Origin: Chlorophyllum brunneum | Taxonomy: Eukaryota > Basidiomycota > Agaricomycetes > Agaricales > Agaricaceae | Direction of reading: 5' to 3' | Assembly (NCBI GenBank): GCA_963576785.1 | Contig: OY756144.1 | Span: 1,054,001 to 1,118,000, forward strand | Length of the DNA: 64,000 bases | Position numbers and translations under genes: made by a program | Part shown: in pieces, positions 22,803 to 34,400 of the stretch | How the letters are laid out: each line of letters begins with the position of its first letter | How positions within the stretch are numbered: the first letter of the stretch is position 1 | The notes under the pieces: generated by a model | Seen by the model: only the letters and a program-made list of their open reading frames with translations | Told to the model about the DNA's origin: nothing | Database searches by the model: none

Positions 22803-24441
22803 CTTTTTATAGGTTTTGTCCTCAAAATCTTGTCTAAAAATTCTTGAACTGCCTCTTTAGTATTTTCCAATTCTGACTCATCCTCCCATATGTCTTCTTC
22901 GGAGGTATAACCTTTCTAGTGTACTAGGAATTGATTTCACCATCCTCTTGTACGATGTCCTTGGATCTCTTCTACTTCGTATTGTTCTTCATCGTTGATA
23001 ATCTTGGGCATCAGTGGTAGTGGGGTGCGCTGGCTGTCAAACTTGGGTTTTTGATAGGGGGAGAGGAGTCTGCTGTTAAACATGTTGTGTATTGCCCATG
23101 TTTTAGGTAATTCCAGTTGGTAACTTGTTTCACCTATTTTTGTTTTTATCCTGAATGGTCTGTATCACTTGTGATCCAGCTTCTTAGTGGGTCTTGTTGT
23201 TCTAATGTTGCTTGCTTTGAGCCAGACTTGTTCTCCTGGGGTGTATTCGTGTTCTGGTTTGGTGCTGTTACATTTCTCTATTTGTGTCTAACTGTGTTGT
23301 AACATCTTTGTTGTCTTCTGTCGCATATTTTGTAACTCCTGTATTTGTTCCATGATTGCAGGAGCCTTGATGCTGCTCGTGATATCTCCTTTCCAAGGGC
23401 ATTATCCATGAACTACTTTGAATGGCAAATATCTGGTGGCTGTGTGGATTTTGTCATTGTATTGGAATTCTGCTATGGCTAACCATTTTTTCCAGTCGTT
23501 CTGTGCATAGTTTATTACGCTTCTGAGATATGTCTTGACCTTTTGGTTGATGTGCTCTGTTTGACCATTGGTTTGTGGGTAGTATGCTGTGGATAAGTTT
23601 TGCTAGGTTCCTGTTGCTCGGCATAGTTCTGCCATGAATTTTGATGCAAATTGTGGTCCTCTGTCACTGATAATTCTGCAGGGTATTCCGTGTGTTCTCC
23701 ATATGTTGTCTCGATAGATATCTCCTAACTCCTCGGATGTTAAGGTGGTGTTGACTGCATGTAATCTGATCATTTTGCTGAAACAATCAACTATGACAAG
23801 TATTGTGTCATATCCTTCTGATTCTGGTAGTGGTCCTATCATGTCAATTGATATTTCCTCCCAAGGTTCTGCTGGTGTTGGTAGTGGATGGAGATGTGTT
23901 GTTGGTCTTGTTCAGAGTATTTTGTTTTGTTAGCATGTTTCACACCCTTTGATATATCGTTTGATGTTGTTATACATCTTTGAGGAGTTCAATCATTTGG
24001 TGTTGTCCTGGGTGTCCTATGTCTGTTTTGTCGTGGTGTTGTCAAAGTATTTCTTGTCGTATTTGGTTGTTGGGTGTGACATATATTCTTCCTTCGAATA
24101 TTGGTACTCCATCTGTTTCCCATGTCTCCTCTAGTTGTTTCTCTTTTTCCTTTAACCACTGTGTTTCTCTTTTTGTCTCCTCTCATAGTTGGTGTTTCAG
24201 ATCTTCTTCTCCTGAGATTTCCCAGATTTGTCTGATTATGGTAGTTGCATTGTTATCGAATAGGTGGTCAGGTAGTAAGATGATGTCGGTATTGTCTTGG
24301 ATAGTGTCAGTTTTTGTTAGTCTTGATAAGACGTCCGCTTTTGTGTTGGTTTTTCCAGGTATATGTTTCAGCATGTAGTGGTATTCCTGTAGCTCCATCT
24401 ATCACCTTGCTTGTCATCCTGTAAGTTGCTGTGGTTTTTGG
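22803..24441 (-). pseudogene. Gypsy pol 3' part: RNase H end, integrase, chromodomain
   Basis: Starts at the junction with KPQQLTG and ARW-like words, then MELQEYHYMLKHIPGKTNT and KADVLSRL (end of RNase H), an integrase zinc-binding end (RYIKGCETC), and the catalytic core beginning IDMIGPLPESEGYDTILVIV, with IISDRGPQFASKF holding the second Asp and QTNGQTEHIN the Glu. A chromodomain follows at 22,803-22,960 (KGYTSEEDIWEDESELEN), which in chromoviruses steers integration to modified histones. In-frame stops occur at several places, for example within the QAR-W motif and after FMAELCRATGT. Gypsy family and domain order are clear. Confidence 0.8.
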
Positions 24442-27400
24442 AAGTCATAAACATGTCTTTCTCTGAGTGAATTTAACTCTTCTAAGCATGCTTTCCACCA
24501 TTTATATTTCTCTTCTAATAGTAGTCTATCTAGATCCTTGAAAGAAATAGGAACTAATAGTGATTCGACTTTTTGAGCACATAGATAATTGATCATCCCT
24601 ACTCCTCCTTCTTTACATAAGTCTTCTATTGTAGAAGCTTTATGCTGAGAATGTCTATCAATTATTCCAGGTTTGGAAGCCTCTGATCAAATTTGTCTAA
24701 CAAGTCTACTCGTAGAACTTGTCAATTTTGACTTAGGAGGTTGGAACATCTTATAGTCCTGGAGAATTTTGGTTGGATGCTTTGTAGAACCATAGAAGTT
24801 TCCTGGATGTTCAGGTACTTTTCTGGTTCTTTGCGGTCTCTGAGGTATTTCAGGAACTGGTATTGGATCCAAGTGACCTTGTAGTACAGAAGAACTAGTA
24901 TCCCAATCATCTTTGACAGGGGTATAGGGTATGAAAGGTTGTATATCCAGATCATCTCTTTGAGAAGACAGATAGTTCAAACCTTCAGGGTGATTGGGTG
25001 GATCAGTATATGATAACCCATCACTGTCTTCTGGTATTTGTGTTTCTCTTGGTAGAAAGAGAATATTTTGCACAATGCTATCCCACTCCTCCTAAATATC
25101 TATATCGATATTTGGTGCTTTTCCCTTTCCTTTATTCTTTTTAGGTTTAGGAAAAGGAGTTGGAATTTGTCCATGAACAGATCTATAAGTTCTATCTTCC
25201 GAAAAACCTTCGGAAGAAGTTCGGGGTATAGGACTTGGTGGTTTATCAATAGGTAAACCAGTAGATGGATTTGGAGCATGGAAGACAATTACTTCCAAAG
25301 GTGTGCTTCGAGAAGTAGAAGATAATGGTTGGTTCATCCATTCTTCTTGCTTCTTCCCAACACATTTAGGAAAGTGTTCTTTGCTGAATATGGCTGTTGG
25401 AGATGTATAGATTACATTTCCATTTAGGTGCTTCATGAAACAATAGTTTTTCCTATCTGATGTCCAACCAAGGAAAATTATGAGTTCTGACTTTGCTGTT
25501 AGTTTATTGTCTCTTATCTCTTTTGGAAGAAAGACATAAGCACTACAGCCAAAGACTCTCTTTTTGGAAATGTCTGGAATCTTCTAATTCAACACTTCAT
25601 AAGGTGTTTTCCACATAAGCTGTGATACCGGTGTTTTATTATAGATATGTATTGCATGATCTATAGAAAACTCCCACCAACCATCAGGAATACAAGCATG
25701 ATGCTGCATGGCTTCTGCTTTATCCATTAGAGTTTGGTTCAAGCATTCTGCTTGACCATTCTGTTGGTGTATGTGCGGTGCACTGGTCTCATGTATGATC
25801 CCTAATGAGCGCAGATGAGATTGCAACTTGTCAGTTGCATACTCTCCTCCTCTATCAGTGCAGAGATATTTTAATTTAGTCTTGTATTGAGTCTGAATTA
25901 AGGTAATGAAATTTTTCATTTCTTCTGCTGCTTCTGATTTCTTATGGAGGAAGCGAATCCATCCATGAGAGGAAAAGTTGTCCATTATGGTCATGACCCA
26001 TTTATATTTATGGTAAGAAAGAATCGGAAGTTCAACTAAATCCGGGTGAATTCTTTTGAATGGATGCTTTGCGCGTGTAGGGTTCTCTCTAAAGGGTTTC
26101 TGGTGCATCTTTCCCTTGGCACAACCGTCACAGACTGGCTTTTGCTCAGGAATCCACACCGGGGTAAACCCAATCGTATTTTTCTCAAAATGATTGAGGA
26201 TACGATTAGAGGGGTGTCCTAATCTCGCATGTACAACTTTGTAGCCAACAATCGGATCCGCAGTCATAGCTGCTTGTTCCGAATGTACAATTTTTGTATT
26301 AACAAAATGTAAAGTAGTGTTGCGACTTGCTGAAGGATATGCTTGAAGAATAGCATTCCCTTCGCTATCAACAACTACTGATTCGTTGGCATCTGTTCTA
26401 ATAGTTTTGCCATCCTGGCATAGCTGTCCCACTGACCTTAGTTGTTCAGAGGTTCTTTTTAGAAGGAAGACTGGATATATTAATATCTGCATTGGTTGAA
26501 TACTGTTAGTCTTCCCATTATAGACTCTATGCTTAAGCATAATTGCACCAAGACCAACCACATTAAGGTAGGGGCTTTGTGCTCCTACAGTCTTAATTGG
26601 GATTGAAACTTTGAGTTCTTCAAATTTGATAAAGTCTTCCACATAAGGGGTATAATGACATGATGCCCTTGAGTCTAATAACCATACATTACTATATTCT
26701 TCTAGTGGCATTATGATTTGATCATTGCTTAGCAATTGAGATCTCATTTGATCCAGTACTCTTAAATACTGATTGGGCATGCATGTAGAGAAGCAAGAAA
26801 ATTGAAAAGTGTTAAAACACTTCTCACTTATTGTTTGGTATGAAAATACATAATTATGGGATCCTAAAGATCCCAATTGCATATTTAATTGCCCGGCCCC
26901 TGATGTCCCTTCCCCTTGCCCTTGCCCTTTTTCTTGTGAAGTCAGCCAGTCAGTATGTTGGTGACAGGACTGTATATCAGGATTAGTAAGAGTATCTGAG
27001 ATCGAATTGATCATGTACCCAGCTTCTCTCTTCTTCTTGAAGTCACTTCCATAGTCAGTTGACAAAAGTCCAAGAGACACCTCAGATTGAGGTGCTGAAG
27101 TAAAAGGTTTGGACTTGGGGGACTTTGGAAGGGGTCCAAAAGAGGGTCCTGCAGTATTTGCAGGATTCCTGGGATCATGGATGTTATAGGCAACATCCTG
27201 AGTTAGTGCCATAAGGTTGTTGACCTCCTTCTCACCTTCAAGCTACTTGAAGGCCTTATCTACCAATACTGTAAGTGTGGTAAGTCACCTATAAGTGGTC
27301 TTGACTTTCTGAGTAAGAGAATATTTCTTACTCTGAAAGTGCTCCATAGGAGGGAATAGCCTTGGAAGGGGAGGGAACTCCTTGTTGTAGGTCCTGACAG

Positions 27401-28789
27401 CTGGATCTACTATTTCCTCTGAAGAAGAAAGGTAGAACAACTGAATCTCTCCAGGTTTAAGCAAATCACCCCAGGCGACAGAGTCTATGCTTGGAATCTT
27501 TACCACATGGTGCATTGCCAGATTGATTTTTTGCCCAAATTTGGGTGAAACCAATAAGGTATATGGCAAACCAATAGGTAAAAGAAAACTGAAGTGGACG
27601 TGAGTCACATTAATATTAGGGTTATTATGCTTCAAGAACCATTTACTCACCCTCGTGTATCCCTCACAGGTACAACCTGGGGGGTGACCAGAAGGAACCA
27701 AAGGTACACTGGGAGATGTCACTGATCATTCTTGTTGGGTGCAGGGATGAGAGACCTGGTGCATCCTCTGATCATAGTGATTGAGGTCACACTTCTTTGC
27801 CATTTGCATAGGCAAAGGACCAGTGACATGGTCACGCCAGTGATCACCTGTTGAATCTGCAGTGAGTTTTTGAGAAGGGTGGTGAAACATAAGTTTTGTG
27901 CTTCAGCATGCACCTTTTTCTCAAGCTTAGTGCAAGCATTTTCGCACACTTACTGGACCTTTTTGGGATTAACCCACGTAACAGGTTTTGGTCTCTTACT
28001 CACTAAAACATGAGTGGTTAGAGGAGTGGGAGCAGGCCAAGGTGCATCCATGCGCCTCATCAGGTTGAAGGGGGTCATCTCTAGACTAGTGAAGCAATAG
28101 ACCACTGGTTCTGTGGCAGCGGCAAAGCCTGCCATGGCTTCTGCCATATGGGCCTGTGGTTTGCCCTTACCCTTCCTGGACTTCTTTTTCTTCTTCTGGA
28201 CATTAGTCTAGGTAGGTTACTGAACTACCTCTCAGGTCATATCTACAACATTGTTATTATTTGCCAATGTTGTTTGTACCATAGCATTCCAATCAGGTGG
28301 TAATGCATTCAAAGCAATCATCATGCCAAGAACTTCTGGCAACTTCACTTTAGCTGTTTCTAATTGAGAAGCCATTGTTCTCAATTCAGCTAGATCCATT
28401 GCTGGATCTTGATTCCCAGAGATGTGCTTTTGCAGCATTCTTTGGAGGATTGAATATACCACAGTGGGAGAAGGTGTTCCAAAGTGGGTTTTCAAGTCAT
28501 TCCAAAGGAATCCAGGAGCATTATGTCCATGGAGTAATAGGGAATCAGGTAAAGTACCATTTATAACAGCCAATGCCTAACCTCTCAGTTTTTCTCTCCT
28601 TCTATCTTCCTCCATTAAGGTGGCAGGATTTTTAGGGGAGAGATCCTAATCTATTACAGTCCATTCTAACTGGTCAGAACCAGTGACAGATATGAGAGTC
28701 AAGGCATCCTGAAGCCTTCTAGACCAGAACACATAGTTCTTAGGCCTATTGAGCTTAGGCAAACCAGAGACGATATTATTGGTAGCCAT
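24442..28789 (-). pseudogene. Copia A gag-pol, degenerate and truncated
   Basis: Starts MATNNIVSGLPKLN at 28,789. Gag shows stops (for example after TVID and before ALAVINGTLPDS) and loses the stretch between EVVQ and NVQKKKK near 28,210. The protease site reads DSRAS instead of DSGAS near 26,670, which would destroy it. The integrase zinc domain (HARLGHPSNRILNHF, CDGCAKGKMHQ) and core (MDNFSSHGWIRF, CTDRGGEYATDK) are still well kept at 25,584-26,330. Reverse transcriptase survives only to LNSLRERHVYD. It cannot encode a working polyprotein. Confidence 0.85.
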
Positions 28790-28948
28790 AATATCTTTGT
28801 CAAGTGAATTTCTTTCTAGAAGAAAATCCTCATATTAGCAATGATTAAATGCAAGAATAACTCTGTCAGGTAAAGCCCTATCATCCTATCTTGGTTAGAG
28901 GGGATGATAATGGTTTAACTATTGGTAAGGCTACTGGAGCCCATAATC

Positions 28949-29520
28949 TGTTGAGGAAACAACTGTAATAAGTTGTTTGCTAGGGGCAGCAGTAAATGCA
29001 GTGGGAGAGAACATAGGGTCTACTCACCAAGATAATAAGCTTTTATCTGATATCTATAGAAAGGTAATTCGGATAGACAGATATTATTTATGAAACAGTC
29101 AGTGTCAGAGGTAGATAGGTCAAAGTTGAGGAGATTGAGACTTGTGTTGTACTCAAGAAGATAAGCAATGATGAAGAAGTTGTTCGATTGAACAAGATGC
29201 AGAACTAGGTCTGCTACATAGGGTTTATATACATGTTAGAGCATAGGCAAGTCATACTACATAAAATACTAGGAATGCATAGAATGTTCCTTATAACTCC
29301 CATTAACTACAGCGTAGTGCCTGCAGAGTACTGCGGAACATATTATACTAGTCATTGGTACTATGTAGAATAATCTATCAAGTACTTATGACTCTCATTA
29401 TATGCAGAGCAACTCATTGGAAGTTACTACGGATTGAAGTTACTGGAAAGTAACAGATCAGACTATTACTATCATAATGACTTCATAGTTTATTTCTAGA
29501 ATATGTCTGAAACTTCAACA
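28949..29520 (-). repeat. Copia A 5' LTR
   Basis: 572 bp, TGTTGA...TTCAACA ends, aligned base for base in length with the Copia B LTRs but clearly more diverged from them than they are from each other. Confidence 0.9.
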
Positions 29521-29730
29521 TTAAGGCCATACCCTAGAGATCATATCCTCTTCAATTGCCTTTAGTAGCTAAATCTATAACAGTAAGTGAGTCATAAGGC
29601 TGAGTGGAATGAGTCAGAACAAGTACAGCTTTATAGAATGAAACAGGAGATAAAACAGATACAGCAAAATGATGAGTGCAAAGTAACAAGTACATGATAG
29701 AAATATACTGTCTATCTATAGTTCATAACA
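29521..29730. repeat. Two Gypsy LTR ends joined in opposite orientation
   Basis: Bases 29,521-29,582 match the LTR end of the 21,205-21,758 segment in reversed orientation relative to it. Bases 29,583-29,730 match the other LTR end (finishing GTTCATAACA) in the same orientation. The LTR middle is missing. Copia A's LTR abuts the left side. Confidence 0.5.
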
Positions 29731-30768
29731 CCTAGTCTGCTCTCTACTCTCTGATTGTCTTATTATCACTCTTCCACTCCACAGGTTCTCATTTTCTATT
29801 TATATTCAAGAATTTTTGCTAGTATACAATATTGATGTCATAGCTGAAGAAGAAATTGTTTCCAAAAGCTAGTCTGCAAGAAATTATCCAAAAACCCCTA
29901 ATTACCCTCCTCAACTGACTTTATCTCTCCAAAATCTTCTTTGTCCATCCCATATTCCTTCTCCTCTTCATTTTCCACTTTGGCCAATTTCTATGCTGTG
30001 AAGACAGGCAAATGGTTACTTATGAAATCATATCTAATTGCTTTCTTCCATAAAGATTGGCACACACTAACTGGCACACACTGATTGGCACATACTGACA
30101 GCTTCTGTCAGTCAATGACAACTGCAACACATACCTATAAGCAGTCTATTCAATGGGTACTACTAGTATAATGGTACTCTGACTATACTAAATACTATAT
30201 ATGCCAAGAACTACTGTACTATTTACTGCTAACATTTCAAGTCTCTCTAGCCTGAGGTTTTGTGTACTTTTAGGCAATTTCTATTCTAAAAACTAGACCT
30301 TCCTTCATACTTTCTTAAAAATATATTTGTAATGAACATGTTGGTTTAATATAATTGATCTGTTTTAGATATAAATATCCAATCATGAGTAATTGATTGA
30401 TCCACTACCAATGGGTTGGTGTGCTCTGATCTCAACATTAACTCTGTTGTGAAGCTTAAGAAGATAACCTGGATATTGTCAAACAGTGTCAAAAACTAAT
30501 GGGTAGTACATGCATCAAACACCAAGTAGACAAGAAATTGTTAGTACAGAGAACTATTGATAATAACCCACTCGAATATTTATTTATCTGCAGAATCCTA
30601 CTGATCCAAATCCCACCGGAGGTTGGTCTAATACTGCCCATAGAATTCTGCTGGTGGTTGTACCCTATGACAAGCAGAATTTTGCTGATGGTTCTGCAAT
30701 TTCCTTTCCTTTACTAGTAGTAGATTATTTATCATACTAATGTGATCTATAACACAATGTATACAATT
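29731..30768. other. AT-rich non-coding stretch between Copia A and B
   Basis: No gene seen. It contains three tandem 14 bp units beginning TGGCACA at 30,059-30,100, and a loose repeat of AGAATTNTGCTG near 30,643 and 30,675. Probably decayed retroelement flank. Confidence 0.5.
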
Positions 30769-30773
30769 GCTTC

Positions 30774-31345
30774 TGTTGAGGAAACGACCATAACGAGTTG
30801 TTTGCTGGGGGCAGCAGTAAACGCAGTGGGAGAGAACGTAGGGTCTACTCACCGAGATAATAAGCTTCTATCTGATACCTGTAGTAAGGTAGTTCTGATA
30901 GACAGATATTATTGATAAAGCGGTTGACGTCAGTCAAGTAGAGGTCAAAGTCGATAAGATCGATTGAGGTATTGTACTCAAAGAGATAGGCAATGATCAA
31001 GAAGTTGTTCGATTGAACAAGATGCAGAACTTAGGTCTGCTACATGGGGTTTATATACATATTGTAACATAGACGAGTCATACTACATAAAATACTAGCA
31101 TTGCATGGATTGTTCCTTATGACTCTCTTTAACTGCGGCGTAGTGCCTGTGGAGTACTGCGGAATGTAGTATCTAGTCATTGGTACTATGTAGAATAATC
31201 TATCAAGTACTTATGACTCTCATCGTATGCAGAGCAACTCATAGGAAGTTACTACGGAATGAAGTTACTGGAAAGTAACAGATCAGTCTATTATTAGAAT
31301 AATGACTTCATAATCTATTTCTAGAATATGTCCGAAACTTCAACA
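30774..31345 (-). repeat. Copia B 3' LTR
   Basis: 572 bp copy of the 37,563-38,134 LTR, preceded on the minus strand by a purine tract. Left flank GCTTC matches the right flank of the other LTR. Confidence 0.95.
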
Positions 31346-31357
31346 CTCCTCCTTGCT
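31346..31357 (-). other. Copia B polypurine tract
   Basis: AGCAAGGAGGAG on the minus strand, immediately before the 3' LTR; the expected plus-strand primer. Confidence 0.7.
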
Positions 31358-31407
31358 CTGTATTGATATAGAGTTTTTAATCACTCAAATGTCAAGCCAA
31401 GGCAAGG

Positions 31408-34400
31408 TCAGAATAGATTGAATTTAATTTTGTCTAAATTCTTTGTGAGAATATCGGCAGGATTTTCAGTGCCTTTCACAGAGAATATTTCAATCTTTCC
31501 GTCTTCTACCAAATCACGAATGTAATGGTATTTGACGTCGACGTGTTTTGATCGTTTTTCTGTTACTGGATTTTTAGCCCAAAATATTGAACCCTCATTA
31601 TCACCGAAGAGATAAGGGGCCAATGATTGGATACCAATTTCTTCCAACAAATTGACAGTCCAAACTAGTTGTCGACTGCAATCTGACAAAGCCATATATT
31701 CGGCTTCAGTGGAAGATAATGCAACAGTTTTCTGTTTCCTACTTAACCAAGCGATAGCTCCACTGGCTAATAAACAGAAATATCCAGTTACAGATTTACG
31801 ACTAATTGGATCACCAGCCCAATCAGAGTCGGAAAAGGCATTCAGGCCTTGCATAGAACTTCCATTATAGGTAATTCTATATTTGCGAGTAGCATTAAGA
31901 TACTTTAGCAAATGTAAGCCTGCATTATAATGTGCTTTAGTTGGGTTAGTCATATGTTGTGACAATTTGACAGTGGCGAAAGCTATGTCAGGCCGACTGC
32001 CTATCATCAGATACATAACCGATCCTACTAATTGTTGATACCTCTTTATGAAGTCAGGTGTCGCTTTTCCTGTATTGGATTCGAAGATAAATCCATTTGG
32101 TAATGGTATTTCTTCCTTTCCAATTATATTAATCGATCAAGAACTTTTCCTAGATAATCCATTTGGTCTAGGGTGATTGATCGGTTTATAGGATTTCGCG
32201 AAATTTTCATACCAAGAAACTCTTTGGTTGGACCAAGGTCTCGGCATTCCCATTTCTTCATGAAGAGTGCTCGCTTCTCATGTAGAAGTCTAGAGCCTCT
32301 AATTCTGATGAATATTGAGTCATCTACATAGACCAGAGCTATAATAAGCTCTTTGGTTTCAGGGTCGTAGTAATAATAGACTCCAGCATCTAGTTTGGAT
32401 CGGACAAATCCTAGGTCGGTCATTGACTTAGTCAATTCCTTCCACCATTGTCATCCAGATTGCTTTAATCCATAAATGGCTCGGTTTAATTTCCAAACCA
32501 GATTACCACGACCTGTATTGAAACCTTCTGGAAGTTCCATATAGAGTTCTTCATCCAGTTTTCCATAGAGATAAGCAGTTTTAACATCTAAACTGAGCAT
32601 CTCCCAATCGTTGAGGGCAGCGACTGCAAATATGAGTCGTGCTGTCTCATAACGGACTACTGGTGAAAATAGTTCATCGTAATCGATTCCCTCTATCTGA
32701 GAGAATCCTTTTGCTACTAGTCGAGCACGGTATCGACCATCTGATTTGGGTGTAAAGACCCATCTATTTTTGACAGCTTTTCTTCCAGGCGGAAGTTTAG
32801 CTAAGTCATAAACATGTCTTTCTTTGAGTGAATTTAACTCTTCTAAGCACGCTTTCCACCATTTAGATTTCTCTTCTGATGGTAGTCGATTTAGATCCTT
32901 GAAAGAAATAGGAACTAATGGAGATTCGACTTTTTGAGCACACAGATAATCAATCATCCCTACTCCTCCTTCTCTGCATAAGTCTTCTAATGTAGAAGCT
33001 TCATGCTGAGAACGTCTATCAATTATTCCAGGTTTGGAAGCCTCTGATCGAATTTGTCTAACAAGTCTACTTGTAGAACTTGTTAATTTTGACTTAGGAG
33101 GTTGGAACATCTCATAGTCCTGGAGTATTTTGGTCGGATGCTTGGTAGAACCATAGAAGTTTCCTGGACGTTCAGGTACTTTTCTGGTTCTTTGCGGTCT
33201 CTGAGGTATTTCAGGAACCGGTATTCGATCCGAGTGACCTCGTGGTACAGAAGGACCAGCATCCTGATCATCTTCGACAGGGGTGTAGGGTATGAATGGT
33301 TGTACATCCGGATCATCTCTGGGAGAAGGCGGATGGTTCGAACCTTCAGGGTGATTAGGTGGATCAGCATATGATAATCCATCACTGTCATCGTCTTCTG
33401 GTGTTTGTGCTTCTCTTGGTGGAAAAAGAATGTTTTGCACAATACTATCCCACTCCTCCTGAACATCGGTATCGATATTCGGTGCTTTTCCCTTTCCTTT
33501 ATTCTTTTTAGGTTCAGGGAAAGGAGTTGGAATTCGTCCATGAACAGATCTATAAGTCCTATCTTCCAGAGAACTTCTGGTAGAAGTTCGGGGAATAGGG
33601 CTTGGTGGTTTATCAATAGGTAAACCAGTAGATGGATCTGGAGCATGGAAGACAATAACTTCCGAAGGTGTGCTTCGAGAAGTAGAAGATGATGGTTGGT
33701 TCATCCGTTCTTCTCGCTTCTTCCCAACACATTTAGGGAAGTGTTCTTCGCTGAATACGGCTGTTGGAGATGTATAGATTACATTCCCATTTAGGTGCCT
33801 CATGAAACGATAATTTTTCCTGTCTGATGTCCAACCAAGGAAAATCATGAGTTCTGACTTTGCTGTCAGTTTATTGTCTCTTATCTCTTTTGGAAGAAAG
33901 ACATAAGCACCGCAGCCAAAGACACTCTCTTTGGAGATGTCTGGAATCTTCTGATTCAACACTTCATAAGGTGTTTTCCACATGAGCCGTGATACCGGTG
34001 TTTTATTATAGATATGTATTGCATGATCTATAGAAAACTCCCACCAACCATCAGGAATACAAGCATGATGCCGCATGGCTTCTGCTTTATCCATTAGAGT
34101 TCGGTTCAAGCGTTCCGCTCGACCATTTTGTTGGTGTATGTGCGGTGCACTGGTCTCATGTATGATCCCTAATGAGCGCAGATGAGATTGCAACTTGTCA
34201 GTTGCATACTCTCCTCCTCTATCAGTGCAGAGATATTTTAATTTAGTCTTGTATTGAGTCTGAATTAAGGTAATGAAATTTTTCATTTCTTCTGCTGCTT
34301 CTGATTTCTTATGGAGGAAGCGAATCCATCCATGAGAGGAAAAGTTGTCCATTATGGTCATGACCCATTTATATTTATGGTAAGAAAGAATCGGAAGTTC

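Larger units (their letters stand above)
21205..24441 (-). mobile_element. Ty3/Gypsy chromovirus remnant, minus strand
   Basis: Read on the minus strand it contains the RNase H end, integrase, chromodomain, two small downstream open frames, a polypurine tract (GAAGGGAGGTAT, complement of 21,759-21,770) and an LTR-like end (21,758 down to 21,205). The 5' half (gag, protease, most of reverse transcriptase) is absent, replaced at 24,441/24,442 by Copia A. Many stops make it inactive. Confidence 0.8.
24442..29520 (-). mobile_element. Ty1/Copia element A, 3' truncated
   Basis: Minus-strand relative of Copia B (30,774-38,134). It has a 572 bp 5' LTR (28,949-29,520), gag, protease, integrase and the first part of reverse transcriptase, then stops abruptly at 24,442 where Gypsy sequence takes over. 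Compared with B it carries many more stops and amino-acid changes of the C-to-T/G-to-A kind, and a deletion of about 80 codons in gag. Confidence 0.9.

Noticed and set aside
24414..24596. A fused Copia-Gypsy protein as a new gene
   Set aside because: The frame is open only briefly and meets stops on both sides; both parents are decayed, so I treat it as a breakpoint and not a gene.
30059..30100. Short spaced repeats as a CRISPR-like array
   Set aside because: Only three directly abutting 14 bp units with no spacers in a eukaryotic genome; a simple tandem repeat.
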